64,000 nt of DNA. Origin: Emiliania huxleyi CCMP1516. Taxonomy: Eukaryota; Haptophyta; Isochrysidales; Noelaerhabdaceae. The stretch covers positions 121,026 to 185,025 of the forward strand of contig NW_005195801.1 of assembly GCF_000372725.1 (NCBI RefSeq), in the 5' to 3' direction. Positions 21,279 through 29,909 of the stretch are shown here, one piece after another (the first letter of the stretch is position 1; every line of letters begins with the position of its first letter). Made by a program: the position numbers and the translations under genes. The notes under the pieces are model-generated. The model was not told the origin of the DNA. It searched no databases and worked only from the letters and a program-made list of their open reading frames with translations.

Positions 21279-22276
21279 CCGCCACGCCACCAGAGGCGGC
21301 GGCGGCTGGGCCAGCGGCCGAGCCGGCTGCGGCGGCCGAGGCGGCGACGGCCGAGGCGGCGGCGGCCGAGGCGGCAGCGGCGGCCGCAGAGGAGCCGCCG
21401 CAGGCATCCGCGGCGGCGGTGGCAGGGCCGGCAGCCGAGGCGGCGGCGACAGAGACGCCGGCGCCGCGCAGGGTCCGCAAGGCGCGCAGGACGCCGCCAC
21501 AGCTGCCGATCTACCGCATCCGCGCCGAGGCGGCGCGGGGCGGCGTCGTCTACCGCGGCAGCGTGCGCAACCGGCCCGGCTGGGAGCGGCTCGAGCCCGA
21601 GTGGGTCGAGGCGAACTTTGGCGCCTACGGCGGCTGGCTCGAGTCGCTGCACGCCGCCGGCGGCGAGCCGCTCGTCGTGCCGCAGGGCGCAACCACCCGC
21701 GCGACCACGCGAGCTGCAGGCGCTCATTCTGCGGAGCGCGGCGTCTCGGATCCACAGAGTGTCGTGGAGGGTCGCGGCCCTATCCACGTCATCCTGCCGA
21801 GCGCCGTGCCCCAGCAGGACGAGCGCCCGCACTGCGTGGCCCGCGGGCTGGCGAGAGCGCTGCGCCACGCCGGCTTCGACCGGCACGCGGCCCTCTTGCT
21901 GCTGCATGCTGATGCAATCGTCTCCGCGCCCGGCCACACGGCAGTGCACGCAGTCCAGTGGCTGCAGCGCGCCGGCGGCTGGGCCAAGACGGAGCGCCTG
22001 AAGAAGTTCAAGCCTCTGCTCGACCGCTCGCCGCTGCCCACGCTGCTGCAGATCTACGACTCCAGCGGCGACAGCACGCACACCGTCGCAATCGTCGGCG
22101 ACCTAATTTTCGATGCGAACGCGAGCTCGCCGCGGCCGCTGTCGGACGAGGGCCTCAACGCCTGCTGCCTGGGCGAGGCGACCTTCGTGCGCCCCTCATA
22201 CGCTGTGCGGTTTGAGCCGGCCAAGGCACTGCGCGCGGAGGCGGCGCAGGCGCTGCTCGCGCGAGAGAGCGCGTGA
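20778..22276 (+). CDS. Ala-rich protein with candidate papain-like protease core
   Basis: The initial frame from ATG 20778 (MALGGGARRARDGDSSDGSG) shifts near 20930 into the frame that continues to 22276. This needs either a small intron or an indel. After a long Ala/Glu-rich linker there is a domain YRIRAEAARGGVVYRGSVRN, then DERPHCVARGLARALRHAGF, a helical stretch, and DSTHTVAIVGDLIFDANASS near the end. The ordered Cys (HCVA), His (THTVAIV) and Asp (FDAN) mimic a papain-like catalytic triad. This is a structural inference, not a family match. About 150 bases of this frame, including the Cys motif, are repeated at 22296-22456. It may belong to a mobile element. Confidence 0.5.
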
Positions 22277-22295
22277 GGGCGCTGCCAGCCACACG

Positions 22296-22456
22296 CGAGC
22301 TGCATGCGCTCACTCTGCGGAGCGCGGTGTCTCGGATCCACAGAGTGTCGTGGAGGGTTGCGGCCCTATCCACGTCCCCCTGCCGAGCGCCGTGCCCCAG
22401 CAGGAGGAGCGCCCGCACTGCGTGGCCCGCGGGCTGGCGAGCGCGCTGCGCCACAT
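22296..22456 (+). repeat. Direct repeat of 21706-21871 (partial gene duplication)
   Basis: From CGAGCTGCA...GCGCTCA through GGATCCACAGAGTGTCGTGG, CCTGCCGAGCGCCGTGCCCC and GTGGCCCGCGGGCTGGCGAG this copies the part of the upstream gene encoding its putative catalytic Cys. It starts about 20 bases after that gene's stop codon. Several substitutions distinguish the copies. Confidence 0.8.
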
Positions 22457-22768
22457 TGTGTTGAGAGTCACTGCGAGGTGTGTGTCGAGAGTCACTGAGA
22501 GATCGCTCCCCTCCCTCCCTCTCTGCTCTGTGGAGAGCCCTGAGCATTACCGCCCCGTGTCCTGGCTACGTGACGTCCTGTGGCGCTCAAGGCTCGGGTA
22601 TGTGAGATGGGGTGTGCGGCGTGGTGGAGCGGGCGCGGGGTCGTATAGCGGCGGGAGGAGAGGGCAGGCAAGTATTGGCCACCCGTCTCCTTCTCCCACC
22701 CACACAAAAGAAAGAGGGGGGGCTGGCCCCAGTGGCGTCGATCTCGGCAGCTGGACTCTCCTCAGCGG

Positions 22769-23172
22769 TGCCACGCTCACACCTCAGCGCCACACGGCGC
22801 CTTCGCACTGCGTGCCGTGGGCTCACTAAGGCCGGTAAGGGGCGGAGCCAACAAGTCGGAGAGCGGCCGTATGCGTGCCTTCGCAACCTCGAGCGCCGCA
22901 TCCCGCTCCGCGCCCTCCCGCCGCTCGCGCCGCAGCGCCCTCTCGCAGGCGGCGAGCCGCGAGGCCGCGTGCCCCAGCGCCGCCTTCGGGTCCGCTTGCC
23001 CGCGCTGCTTGCGCGATTCCTTCCTGCGGCCACGCGACCGAGGTCGGACCGAGCGAATCTTCATCCAGACCCAGCACGCCGCCTGCCCGAGGCGACGCCT
23101 AGGCGTCGGCCGGCGGTGCCACGCTCGCCTCAGCGCCACGCGGCGCCTTCGCAGTGCGTGCCGTGGACTCAC
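22769..23172. mobile_element. Possible small mobile element with terminal direct repeats
   Basis: A block of about 60 bases (GTGCCACGCTC, CTCAGCGCCAC, CGGCGCCTTCGCA, TGCGTGCCGTGG, CTCACT) occurs at 22769-22829 and again at 23114-23172. The sequence between is open on the minus strand and would encode a basic, coiled-coil-like peptide (VRPRSRGRRKESRKQRGQAD; ERALRRERREGAERDAALEV). The arrangement resembles a short LTR-type or TRIM-like element, but no primer-binding site or target duplication could be confirmed. Confidence 0.4.
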
Positions 23173-23261
23173 TTCGAGGGGCGGAGAGCCGGAGGGCGAC
23201 CCCGTATGCCTCGTCGTCCGTGCCCCGTCGATAGAACGCTGAAATTCTCTTGCATTGAAAT

Positions 23262-23296
23262 AAAATTCTTTTCTCGCGCCAGTCCCGTGCCCAGTG
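23262..23296 (+). promoter_or_regulatory. Truncated copy of the AAAATTCTTTT/CCCGTGCCCAGTG module
   Basis: AAAATTCTTTTCTCGCGCCA followed by GTCCCGTGCCCAGTG matches parts of the modules at 25499-25628 and 54607-54750. The match stops exactly where the TAAATAAA tail of the retroelement copy begins, so the element appears to have inserted into the module. Confidence 0.55.
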
Positions 23297-23583
23297 TAAA
23301 TAAATAAATAAATACAACGGACACGCCAAACGAGGGGTGGGAGAAGGACAGGGTCCCCACCTGCACAAGCAGGATCTTGTAGGACGATCAGGGACACAGG
23401 GGAACGGGAGCGGGGAGCGCATCGCGACACGGAGGGGGGCTGGGCAGGGGGTTCACCCTCACGACAGGAATCCCATCTCTCGTATAGGACAGGTTGCACC
23501 CGGCGGCACGGGGGCAAGCGCGGGCCTCCTACTGGTTGCGCTCTCCTAGTTCTCCTGCTCCTGACAAGGGACAGCGACAGGCT
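23297..23583 (-). mobile_element. Non-LTR/SINE-like element copy with (TTTA)n tail
   Basis: On the minus strand the copy ends in GGCGTGTCCGTTGTATTTAT followed by further TTTA units (23297-23314). Its body aligns with 112-440 and, more loosely, with 54958-55104 and 57048-57277. A microsatellite 3' tail is typical of non-LTR retrotransposition; no reverse transcriptase is encoded here. Confidence 0.65.
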
Positions 23584-23805
23584 CGCAGCACGGTGGACTC
23601 CCTATCCACTGGCGATCTCTCTCGACTAGCGACCTTCCTCCGACGTCTCACCGGCAGTCTCTTCTACCACAGGCAGACTGACACGTGGGTGGCAGTGGCG
23701 GTGATAGGAGTCTCCCACTCTGTGGGCCTCGCTAGAAGTGCGACCCCTGCGCGTGTCCTCGCCCTTGAGGAAGGGGAAGGGGCTGTGTGTCTGTGCATGT
23801 GTACA

Positions 23806-23808
<3 letters not shown>

Positions 23809-23898
<90 letters not shown>

Positions 23899-23937
23899 CG
23901 CTCGCTCGCTCGCTCGCTCGCTCGCTCCCTCGCTCGA
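23809..23937. repeat. (TG)n microsatellite followed by (CTCG)n
   Basis: An uninterrupted TG run from 23809 to about 23896, then CTCG units to about 23937. Open frames through it encode only Cys/Val repeats and are not genes. Confidence 0.95.
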
Positions 23938-24014
23938 TCGCGCGCGCGCTGCGCGAGCCGCCCTGCCCGCTGCGCTGCTAGGGTTGCGCTGCGGGAAGGG
24001 CTCGGCGGCCGTTC

Positions 24015-25436
24015 CTAGAAATCCTCGTCGCTCCCCTCGTAGAGGGAGGGCTCGTTGGACTCGAGGAGTGGGCCGCCGTCGGAGGAGGAGCGGGCGGCTC
24101 CGCGGGCGACGCTCGCCCAGTTCTTCTTGTTGCTCTTGACCTCGCCGCCGCCGCCGCCGCCGCCGCGGCCGCCGCGCCCGCGCCGCCCGCGGCTTGTGCC
24201 CAGCCTGACCGCGCTCGGCATGCGCTCGTAGATAGTGTCCTTGAAGGCGGAGTGGAGGAGCGCCTCGAAGTTGACGCACGGCGCGTAGCGGCAGCGAGCG
24301 GCGGTCTTGCACGGGATGGCGGTCTGGTTGAAGGCCGGGCAGAAGCCGATCCCGTCGCGCACCGCCATCGCCTTGGCCTTGCCCGCCGCGCGCGCGACCT
24401 CGACCTTGTTGTCGACGATGAGGCTCTCGAAGGTCTTCTTCTTGGCGACGTTCGCCGCTGCGGCGCGCCTCTCCTTGAGCGCCTGCGCGCCGCACTGCGC
24501 GTCGTGGATGATGTCGGCGCTCGTCGTCGCAAAGGCGCGGCACGATGGGCAAAGCTTGTTCCCGAGCACCTTCACACTCCCGACGTCGAGGCGGAGGGGT
24601 CCGCCGACATCGCCGCTCGCGTAGACGTTGGGCAGGACAGGGAGGTTGCAGACGAGGTTCTCGTTCTTCACCTTGAAGAGGATCGAGCCGTCCTTCTCGT
24701 CCGACTTCGTGCCGAGGAAGGAGTGGTATCCCTCCTGGATGGAGACCACGTTGCCGAAGTGCTTCTCCAAGAGGGGGGCGAAGTGCTCGATCTGGGCCGC
24801 GGTGTTGATGGCGCCGCGCGTGCGTATGGCGAGGAGGCCGTCGGAGTCGATGGTCGCCTGGGTCTCGCGCGCCTCCGCCTGCTTGCCCCACACGGTGGCG
24901 TCGAGAGCGGCGAAGGTGATGGTGATGTTGTCTGGCGCTGGGAGCTGTAGGACGCCACCGCCGGCGTACTGCTCGAGGAAGGCACGTGCCTCGCTCTCGC
25001 CGCTGAAGGCGACGCAGATGGCGCGCGACGTGCCGATGACGGGCACGCTGATCGCGCTCGCCGGCTGCGCCTCGCAGCCTGGCGTCTTCCTCAGAAGCTG
25101 TCGAATCTCGGTGACGAGCGCCGTCGTGTTCTGGATGTCCGGGATGTGCGAGCCGTCGCGCGCCGCGAGCGCGACGTGCAGCAGGCGCTTCGTGCCGCGG
25201 TCGGTGCCGGCGGCCGCCGCAGCGGCCATCTGTGCGGCGTCCACCATAATGGTGTCGCCTTCTTTGGCGTCGTCGTCGTTGACGCGCGCGCTCGCGAGCT
25301 CGCCGTCGAGGCGGCGCTTCACGCCGAGTCTCTGGCCATCATCGGCCTCTTGCGCGCCGTCGCGGCCGCGCGCCGCGCCCTCGGCAGCGGCAGCGTTGAG
25401 CGCCGGCGGCGGCAGGCCGGCCGAAGCGAACGCCAT
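24015..25436 (-). CDS. Zinc-binding, RGG-box protein of unknown function
   Basis: Intronless frame of 473 residues from ATG 25436 (MAFASAGLPPPALNAAAAEG). Two Cys/His clusters are visible: CPSCRAFATTSADIIHDAQC (C-X2-C-X12-H-X3-C) and CPAFNQTAIPCKTAARCRYA ending in a further Cys, both plausible zinc knuckles. These are followed by a Gly/Arg run (GRRGRGGRGGGGGGG) and an acidic end (SLYEGSDEDF). Nucleic-acid binding is likely. The intronless form and knuckle layout would suit a gag-like or ORF1-like mobile-element protein, but no partner polymerase is adjacent. It is divergently paired with the F-box/RCC1 gene, sharing the 195 bases between. Confidence 0.65.
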   Translation of the reverse strand: MAFASAGLPPPALNAAAAEGAARGRDGAQEADDGQRLGVKRRLDGELASARVNDDDAKEGDTIMVDAAQMAAAAAAGTDRGTKRLLHVALAARDGSHIPDIQNTTALVTEIRQLLRKTPGCEAQPASAISVPVIGTSRAICVAFSGESEARAFLEQYAGGGVLQLPAPDNITITFAALDATVWGKQAEARETQATIDSDGLLAIRTRGAINTAAQIEHFAPLLEKHFGNVVSIQEGYHSFLGTKSDEKDGSILFKVKNENLVCNLPVLPNVYASGDVGGPLRLDVGSVKVLGNKLCPSCRAFATTSADIIHDAQCGAQALKERRAAAANVAKKKTFESLIVDNKVEVARAAGKAKAMAVRDGIGFCPAFNQTAIPCKTAARCRYAPCVNFEALLHSAFKDTIYERMPSAVRLGTSRGRRGRGGRGGGGGGGEVKSNKKNWASVARGAARSSSDGGPLLESNEPSLYEGSDEDF

Positions 25437-25631
25437 TCAAGTGAAGCGCCGTTCAAGCGCTGTGAGCTCCCGTGCCCAGTGTTGTGCGAGGGAGTCGTTG
25501 TAAAATTCTTTTCTCCCCTCGCAGGAGTCGCTTAGGCGGCTCCCGTGGTGTACCTGTGTTCGTGCCAGTGCGCGCCAGTCCCGTGCCCAGTGTCGTGCCA
25601 GGGAGTTTTGTTGTAAGATTCTTTTCTCGCG
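25437..25631. promoter_or_regulatory. Divergent promoter region with duplicated AAAATTCTTTT module
   Basis: All 195 bases separate the two divergent start codons. Within it CCCGTGCCCAGTG, then GTGC(C/G)AGGGAGT, then GTTGTAA(A/G)ATTCTTTTCT occurs twice (about 25471-25515 and 25576-25627). The second copy ends five bases before the RCC1-gene ATG. The segment 25499-25628, including CAGGAGTCGCTTAGGCGGCT and CCGTGGTGTACCTGTGTT, reappears inverted at 54607-54750. It is a good candidate for a shared core promoter, or for a repeat-borne 5' UTR intron. Confidence 0.6.
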
Positions 25632-27086
25632 ATGTCTGCCCCGCGGCGCCGCTCGCGCCGCCTCGCCTCCGCAGCCGCTCCCTCGCCAAGCACGCCGCCG
25701 CCCGCCCGCCTCCTCGACCTCCCCACGGACCTCCTCGTGCGCGTCGTCTCTCGCTGCGACCCCGCCGACATCGCTCGCGCCGCGGCCGTCTCGCTGCTCT
25801 TCCACGCCTCGCTTGCGCTGGAGGGCATCCGCTTGCGCCTGCAAGAGGCCGGCTACGAGCCGCCGGCGCAGCCAGAGGGGGAGAGCTGCGCCGTGCGGTG
25901 GCTGTGCTACTCGGCGCTGCTGCGCGAGGCCAACCCGCCGGCGAGGCTGGCGGCGGGCGCACGGCACAGCCTCTTCATCGACGGCGAGGGGCGGCTCTCG
26001 TCGTGCGGCGCGGCAGCGGAGGGCGAGGAGGGCGAGGAGGGCGAGGAGGACGGGGAGGACGAGGAGGAGGAAATTGCAGGCCTTCTCGGCCATGGTGAGG
26101 GCGTGCTGCAGCTGAAGACGCCGACCCGTCTCCCTTCCCCGTTGGGCGGAGGCGAGCGCGCGATTGGTGTGGCGGCGTCACGATACTTCAGCCTCGCTCT
26201 CTCCGCGAACGGCGCCCTTTGGTCCTGGGGCAGCGGCGAGGACGGCAAGCTGGGACACGGCGACGAGGAGGACCAGTGGCAGCCCAAGAATATCGAGGCC
26301 TTTGCTGGCCAGCGCGTCGTCGCTGTGTCGGCTGGAATGTCTCACAGCATGGCCCTCACCGCCGACGACGCCCTCTGGAGCTGGGGCCGTGGATTCTTTG
26401 GCCAGCTGGGCCACGGCGACGAGCAGAACCAGCTGCTGCCCAAGAAGGTCGAGGCCTTTGCTGGCCAGCGCGTCGTCGCCGTGTCAGCAGGGTGGTACCA
26501 CAGCATCGCCATCACCGCCGATGGCGCTGTCTGCAGCTGGGGCGTTGGATATGATGGCCAGCTGGGCCACGGCGACCAGCAGCGCCAGCTGCTGCCGAAG
26601 AAGATCGAGGCTCTGGCTGGCCAGCGCGTCGTCGCTGTGTCAGCGGGAGGTCTGCACAGCCTCGCCATCACCAGCAGCGGCGCCGTCTGGAGCTGGGGCT
26701 GGGGAGGCGATGGCGAGCTGGGCCACGGCGACCAGCAGAACCAGCTACTGCCCAAGAAGATCGAAGCCTTTGCTGGGCAGCGCGTCCTCGCTGTGTCGGC
26801 TGGAGGCGACCACAACCTCGCCCGCACCGCTGACGGCGCTGTCTGGAGCTGGGGCTGGGGAGGCGATGGCCAGCTGGGGCAGAACCAGCTGCTGCCGAGG
26901 AAGCTCGAGGCCTTTGCTGGGCAGCGCATCATCGCTGTGTCGGCTGGAGGCCACCACAGCATCGCCCGCACCGGCGACGGCGCTATCTTCACCTGGGGCA
27001 AGGGCGAGAGCGGCTGCCTAGGCCACGGAGAGGACCTGTCGGACCAGCTGCTGCCCAAGAAGATCGAGGTGTGGTCGCAGGAGTGA
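25632..27086 (+). CDS. F-box-like / RCC1-repeat protein
   Basis: Single exon, 484 residues. The N-terminus has an F-box-like stretch, LLDLPTDLLVRVVSRCDPAD then IARAAAVSLLFH. An acidic loop (GEEGEEGEEDGEDEEEEIAG) follows, then RCC1 blades with the repeated pattern LWSWGSGEDGKLGHGDEEDQ and FAGQRVVAVSAGMSHSMALT. RCC1 propellers bind chromatin or small GTPases; an F-box would recruit Skp1-type ubiquitin ligase, so a substrate adaptor is plausible by inference. One late blade reads GDGQLGQNQLLP, lacking the HGDQQ present in its neighbours: a short in-frame loss. Start 25632 is set by the AAGATTCTTTTCTCGCG element directly before it. Confidence 0.85.
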   Translation: MSAPRRRSRRLASAAAPSPSTPPPARLLDLPTDLLVRVVSRCDPADIARAAAVSLLFHASLALEGIRLRLQEAGYEPPAQPEGESCAVRWLCYSALLREANPPARLAAGARHSLFIDGEGRLSSCGAAAEGEEGEEGEEDGEDEEEEIAGLLGHGEGVLQLKTPTRLPSPLGGGERAIGVAASRYFSLALSANGALWSWGSGEDGKLGHGDEEDQWQPKNIEAFAGQRVVAVSAGMSHSMALTADDALWSWGRGFFGQLGHGDEQNQLLPKKVEAFAGQRVVAVSAGWYHSIAITADGAVCSWGVGYDGQLGHGDQQRQLLPKKIEALAGQRVVAVSAGGLHSLAITSSGAVWSWGWGGDGELGHGDQQNQLLPKKIEAFAGQRVLAVSAGGDHNLARTADGAVWSWGWGGDGQLGQNQLLPRKLEAFAGQRIIAVSAGGHHSIARTGDGAIFTWGKGESGCLGHGEDLSDQLLPKKIEVWSQE

Positions 27087-27291
27087 GAGGGGGGCGAGGG
27101 GGGCGTGGCTGATATAGGAGTGCGACCGAGTCGGGAGAGGCCAAGATCCGGATAGGGTGGGAGGGCTTCACAAGCGCTAGACCCTAAAGCTACAGATACT
27201 GTGGAGGCTGGGTCCTGGGGGAGCTGGATGACGTGAAAAGAAAGAAAGAAAAACACCGCCGGGAGGGATGCGGATGGGAGGACGGCAAAAA

Positions 27292-27333
27292 AGAGAGAAA
27301 GCGGATACCTACACAAGAACAACGCACTCTCTC
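27292..27333. mobile_element. Fold-back element fragment
   Basis: AGAGAGAAAGCGGATACC, then ACAAGAACAACGCACTCTCT matches the interior of the fold-back element at 55105-55186. The outer arms are missing. Confidence 0.55.
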
Positions 27334-27989
27334 AAAAAAGAAAGAAAGAAAACGGACAACCCAAGGGAGAGGCAACGCTTTCACCTTTCTCCCGTGGCCG
27401 CCCCCGCTAGTTTCCGCCACCCGGCGGGGTGCGGCGGAGGCCGGCGTGCGCCGGCCGCGCTCGAGACCAGCCGGCGGCCTGGGAGGGCTCTCACGAAGCT
27501 GCGAGCCCTCGGCGAAGCGAAGCGTCCGCCGGCGCCGAGAGGCGATTCACGCGTGTAATGTGTGAATGCACAAACAAGTGGCTACGAAATGAGACGAGAT
27601 CCGGGGCGTTCTGGATATCTCCGAGAGGGTGGGCACGCGTGTGTCGTGACGGACTGCTCTGGTTTGGAGGCTCCAGCGAGTATTTGTGGAGAGCGCATCG
27701 AGATTCAATCGAGATTGCGGAGCTACGTCGAGGTCAAAACGTGCAGGTGTGAGGCCGCTGGTGCCTCCACCGTCCCTTGGAGACGACCCCACTGCCCTGG
27801 GGCGTCTTGATACGATCAAGGGCGAGCACACGGCGCCCCGGCGCGCGTGCCAACGAAACGGTGGCACAAGGGAGGGTTTTAGCTCAAAAATCGCCCCCAG
27901 CTCAAATGCACCCCATGCCGACCCTCCTAGCGGGTCGGCGCCAGTTTTTATGAAAAAATAGTTTCTCGTGCGGGTTTGCCGTTAGCGTC

Positions 27990-28034
27990 GTGTGTGTGGA
28001 GAAGTTTACCTTACCTTACCTTACCTTACCTTAC
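27990..28034 (+). repeat. GGAGAAGTTTACC + (TTACC)n element end
   Basis: GTGTGTGTGGAGAAGTTTAC followed by five TTACC-type units. The same 20 bases plus TTACC units occur at 56901-56936, and the motif is inverted at 30544-30560. The unique sequence on the other side differs, as expected for 3' ends of separately truncated insertions or for a short repeat unit. Confidence 0.6.
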
Positions 28035-28100
28035 AGTGGCGCTACCAAACAGGCATGCCGTACGCAGTACTCAGAACACGTCCCGCCCCCCTCGTGCCCA

Positions 28101-29890
28101 CTACAGCCCGGCCGCAATAACGCGCACCTCGAGGGAGAAGTCGCCCTCCACCCCCTCGGCCCACAGGGCGAGGCCGGTGATGGCGGAGAGGTGGGCCGCC
28201 GTGGGGCACTGCTCTGGGTGCGCGGTGCCGCAGCAGTGGTGCTGCAGCCCGGTCGGGTCCTTGGTGTCGCACCTACAGTGTGAATACACCAGGGTGCCTC
28301 GGATCCCGTGAATGGGAGGGCTGCGGCTACAACGAAGACAGCGGAACTCGTGCCCTCTCGAGTGCTGGTTGTTGGAACACAGAGACATGCATTCCGCGCT
28401 TCTATGGCTCCCGAAACCGGCCGGTGCTCTATCGGCTGATCTCGGGTAATCTCGGGAATCTCGTTCTAGGGCTCCCGCACCGGCCGGTGTACTCGGAGGT
28501 GCCCGCCGAGAAGGAGGAGAAGGGCACGCGCACCGTCACCCACCCGGGGCCGTCGTCGGAGGGCGCGGGGACGGCAAAGTCCGCCTATGGCAGGAGGAGG
28601 CAACCGTGCTTCCAAGCCCCTACCCACGCCCAAGCGACTGGCGACAGGAGACGTGGCGTCAACCCGCACGAGGACCGGGACCGGGGGGCGGGGAACCAAG
28701 CACGGCTACAAGGCCCGGCACGCTACTCTCGGGTGCTCTCTCGGGTGCTCTCGGGTGCTCTCGGGTGCTCTCGGGTGCTCTCGGGTGCTCTCGCCTTGAA
28801 GCTCGGAACGCCGTGGAACTGCCCCGGCTGCCTCACCATGCCTCGCGCGGTGAAGCTGGCCTGCAGCAGAGGGAAGGGGTGGGGGGGTCAGAGGGGGGGG
28901 CAGAGGGGGGGGGGGGTCAGAGGGGGGATCAGAGGGGGGTCAGAGGCGGGGGAGGGCTGTGTGGTGTTGCGGTTGCGCGTGTTTGACGCGCTAGCCGAGG
29001 TTGGCCCCGAGCTGACGCGGGCCTTGAAGCCGCGGTAGGCTGGCGTGGCCGAGCGGATGGTGAGGTGCAGCCCGCCTACTCACAGGTCGATGCGCCCTCA
29101 GTACTCCACCGCTGCCCGGGCGGACGGTGAGGTGCGCAGCCCCGCCAGACAGGAAAGCCGACGCGTCGGGGAACGTCTCGGGCGCGCGGCCGTAGCCTTC
29201 CCCCGTCGACACCTTGCAGCCAGGCGCGTGGAGGAAGCGGACGATGGCGCATGTCCCCTCGAACGACGCGCTGCCTGAGGGAAGGCCAACGAGGCAAGCT
29301 GAGGTAGTGATGCCTTGGCCGGTGAGGCGCAACGCCGAGAGTAGCCGAGAGAAGCCGAGAGTAGCCGAGAGTAGCCGAGAGTAGCCGAGATCATGCCTTG
29401 GCCGGTGAGGCGCAACGCCGAGTGCGACGCGCCCCCCATCACCGGGTCGTCGGTCACGCGCCTGTTCACGCCGACAGAGTGTGAAGAGACGCTACGCAAG
29501 AACACAGCGCAAGATCACCGGATCGGTCACGCGCCACGCCCGCGCCGGCGCGCTGCCGTCGAAAGCGGCGAGCACGACCTTGGCGGGCGGGCCCGCTGCG
29601 GCGGCCGGTGCCTCCTCTTCCGCCGGTGCCGCCTCTTCCGCCGCCGTGGCTGCCTTCGCCTTCGCCGCCGCGGCCGCCGCTGCGTCCGCGCCCGCCGCCG
29701 CTTCCTCTTCGGCGCCCGCCGCCGCTTCGGCGCCCGCCGCCGCTTCGGTGATCGCGGCCACGCTGTGGAGGAGGAGGCGGAAGGGCCCCGCGTGCAGGTG
29801 CGGGTTGGGGGCGCCGGCGGCGTCGACGAGCGCGAGGCTCACGCCGATGGAGAGGATGCGCGAGGGGTCGAGCGAGGCGTGAGGCACCTG
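28101..29890 (-). CDS. CIA30-domain protein (complex I intermediate-associated protein 30-like)
   Basis: Minus-strand exons read in order. First comes the end of one CIA30 domain (LDPSRILSIGVSLALVDAAG, then AGPFRLLLHSVAAI) and an Ala/Glu linker. A second CIA30 domain follows: AKVVLAAFDGSAPARAWRVT, DDPVMGGASHSALRLTGQG, ASFEGTCAIVRFLHAPG, YRGFKARVSSG, WVTVRVPFSSFSAGTSEYTG and SAITGLALWAEGVEGDFSLE. CIA30 (NDUFAF1) proteins assist mitochondrial complex I assembly; plastid and secreted variants exist, so localisation is open. Introns carry small decamer repeats (28727-28793 and 29332-29390). The 5' exon begins at an acceptor near 29890 but no upstream exon is visible: the sequence changes to an aldo-keto reductase fragment on the other strand. 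Probably 5'-truncated. Confidence 0.62.
28727..28793. repeat. Decamer minisatellite TCGGGTGCTC
   Basis: Six or so perfect tandem copies of TCGGGTGCTC inside an intron or exon-intron border of the CIA30 gene. A second decamer array (GCCGAGAGTA) occupies 29332-29390 in the same gene. Confidence 0.85.
29332..29390. repeat. Decamer minisatellite GCCGAGAGTA
   Basis: About six tandem copies of GCCGAGAGTA with one A variant, in an intron of the CIA30-like gene. It is followed by a second copy of GCCTTGGCCGGTGAGGCGCA, also present at 29312, so the array lies between direct repeats. Confidence 0.85.
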
Positions 29891-29909
29891 TGATCACACT
29901 CCTCGTGAG

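Larger units (their letters stand above)
27087..28100. other. Intergenic region with fold-back fragment and TTACC repeat
   Basis: No supportable gene. It holds a fold-back element copy (27292-27333), a purine-rich AAAGAAAG stretch, and a (TTACC)n tract at 28007-28034. Confidence 0.5.

Noticed and set aside
23626-24891. Long frame encoding Thr-His repeats through the (CA)n tract
   Set aside because: The microsatellite is simply open in several frames; the flanking parts are shadows of the zinc-binding RGG gene.
29040-29110. TGGCGTGGCCGAGCGGATGG resembling the 5' part of a Leu/Ser tRNA
   Set aside because: No anticodon stem, T-loop (GGTTCRA) or acceptor complement follows at the required distance, and it lies within the CIA30-like gene.
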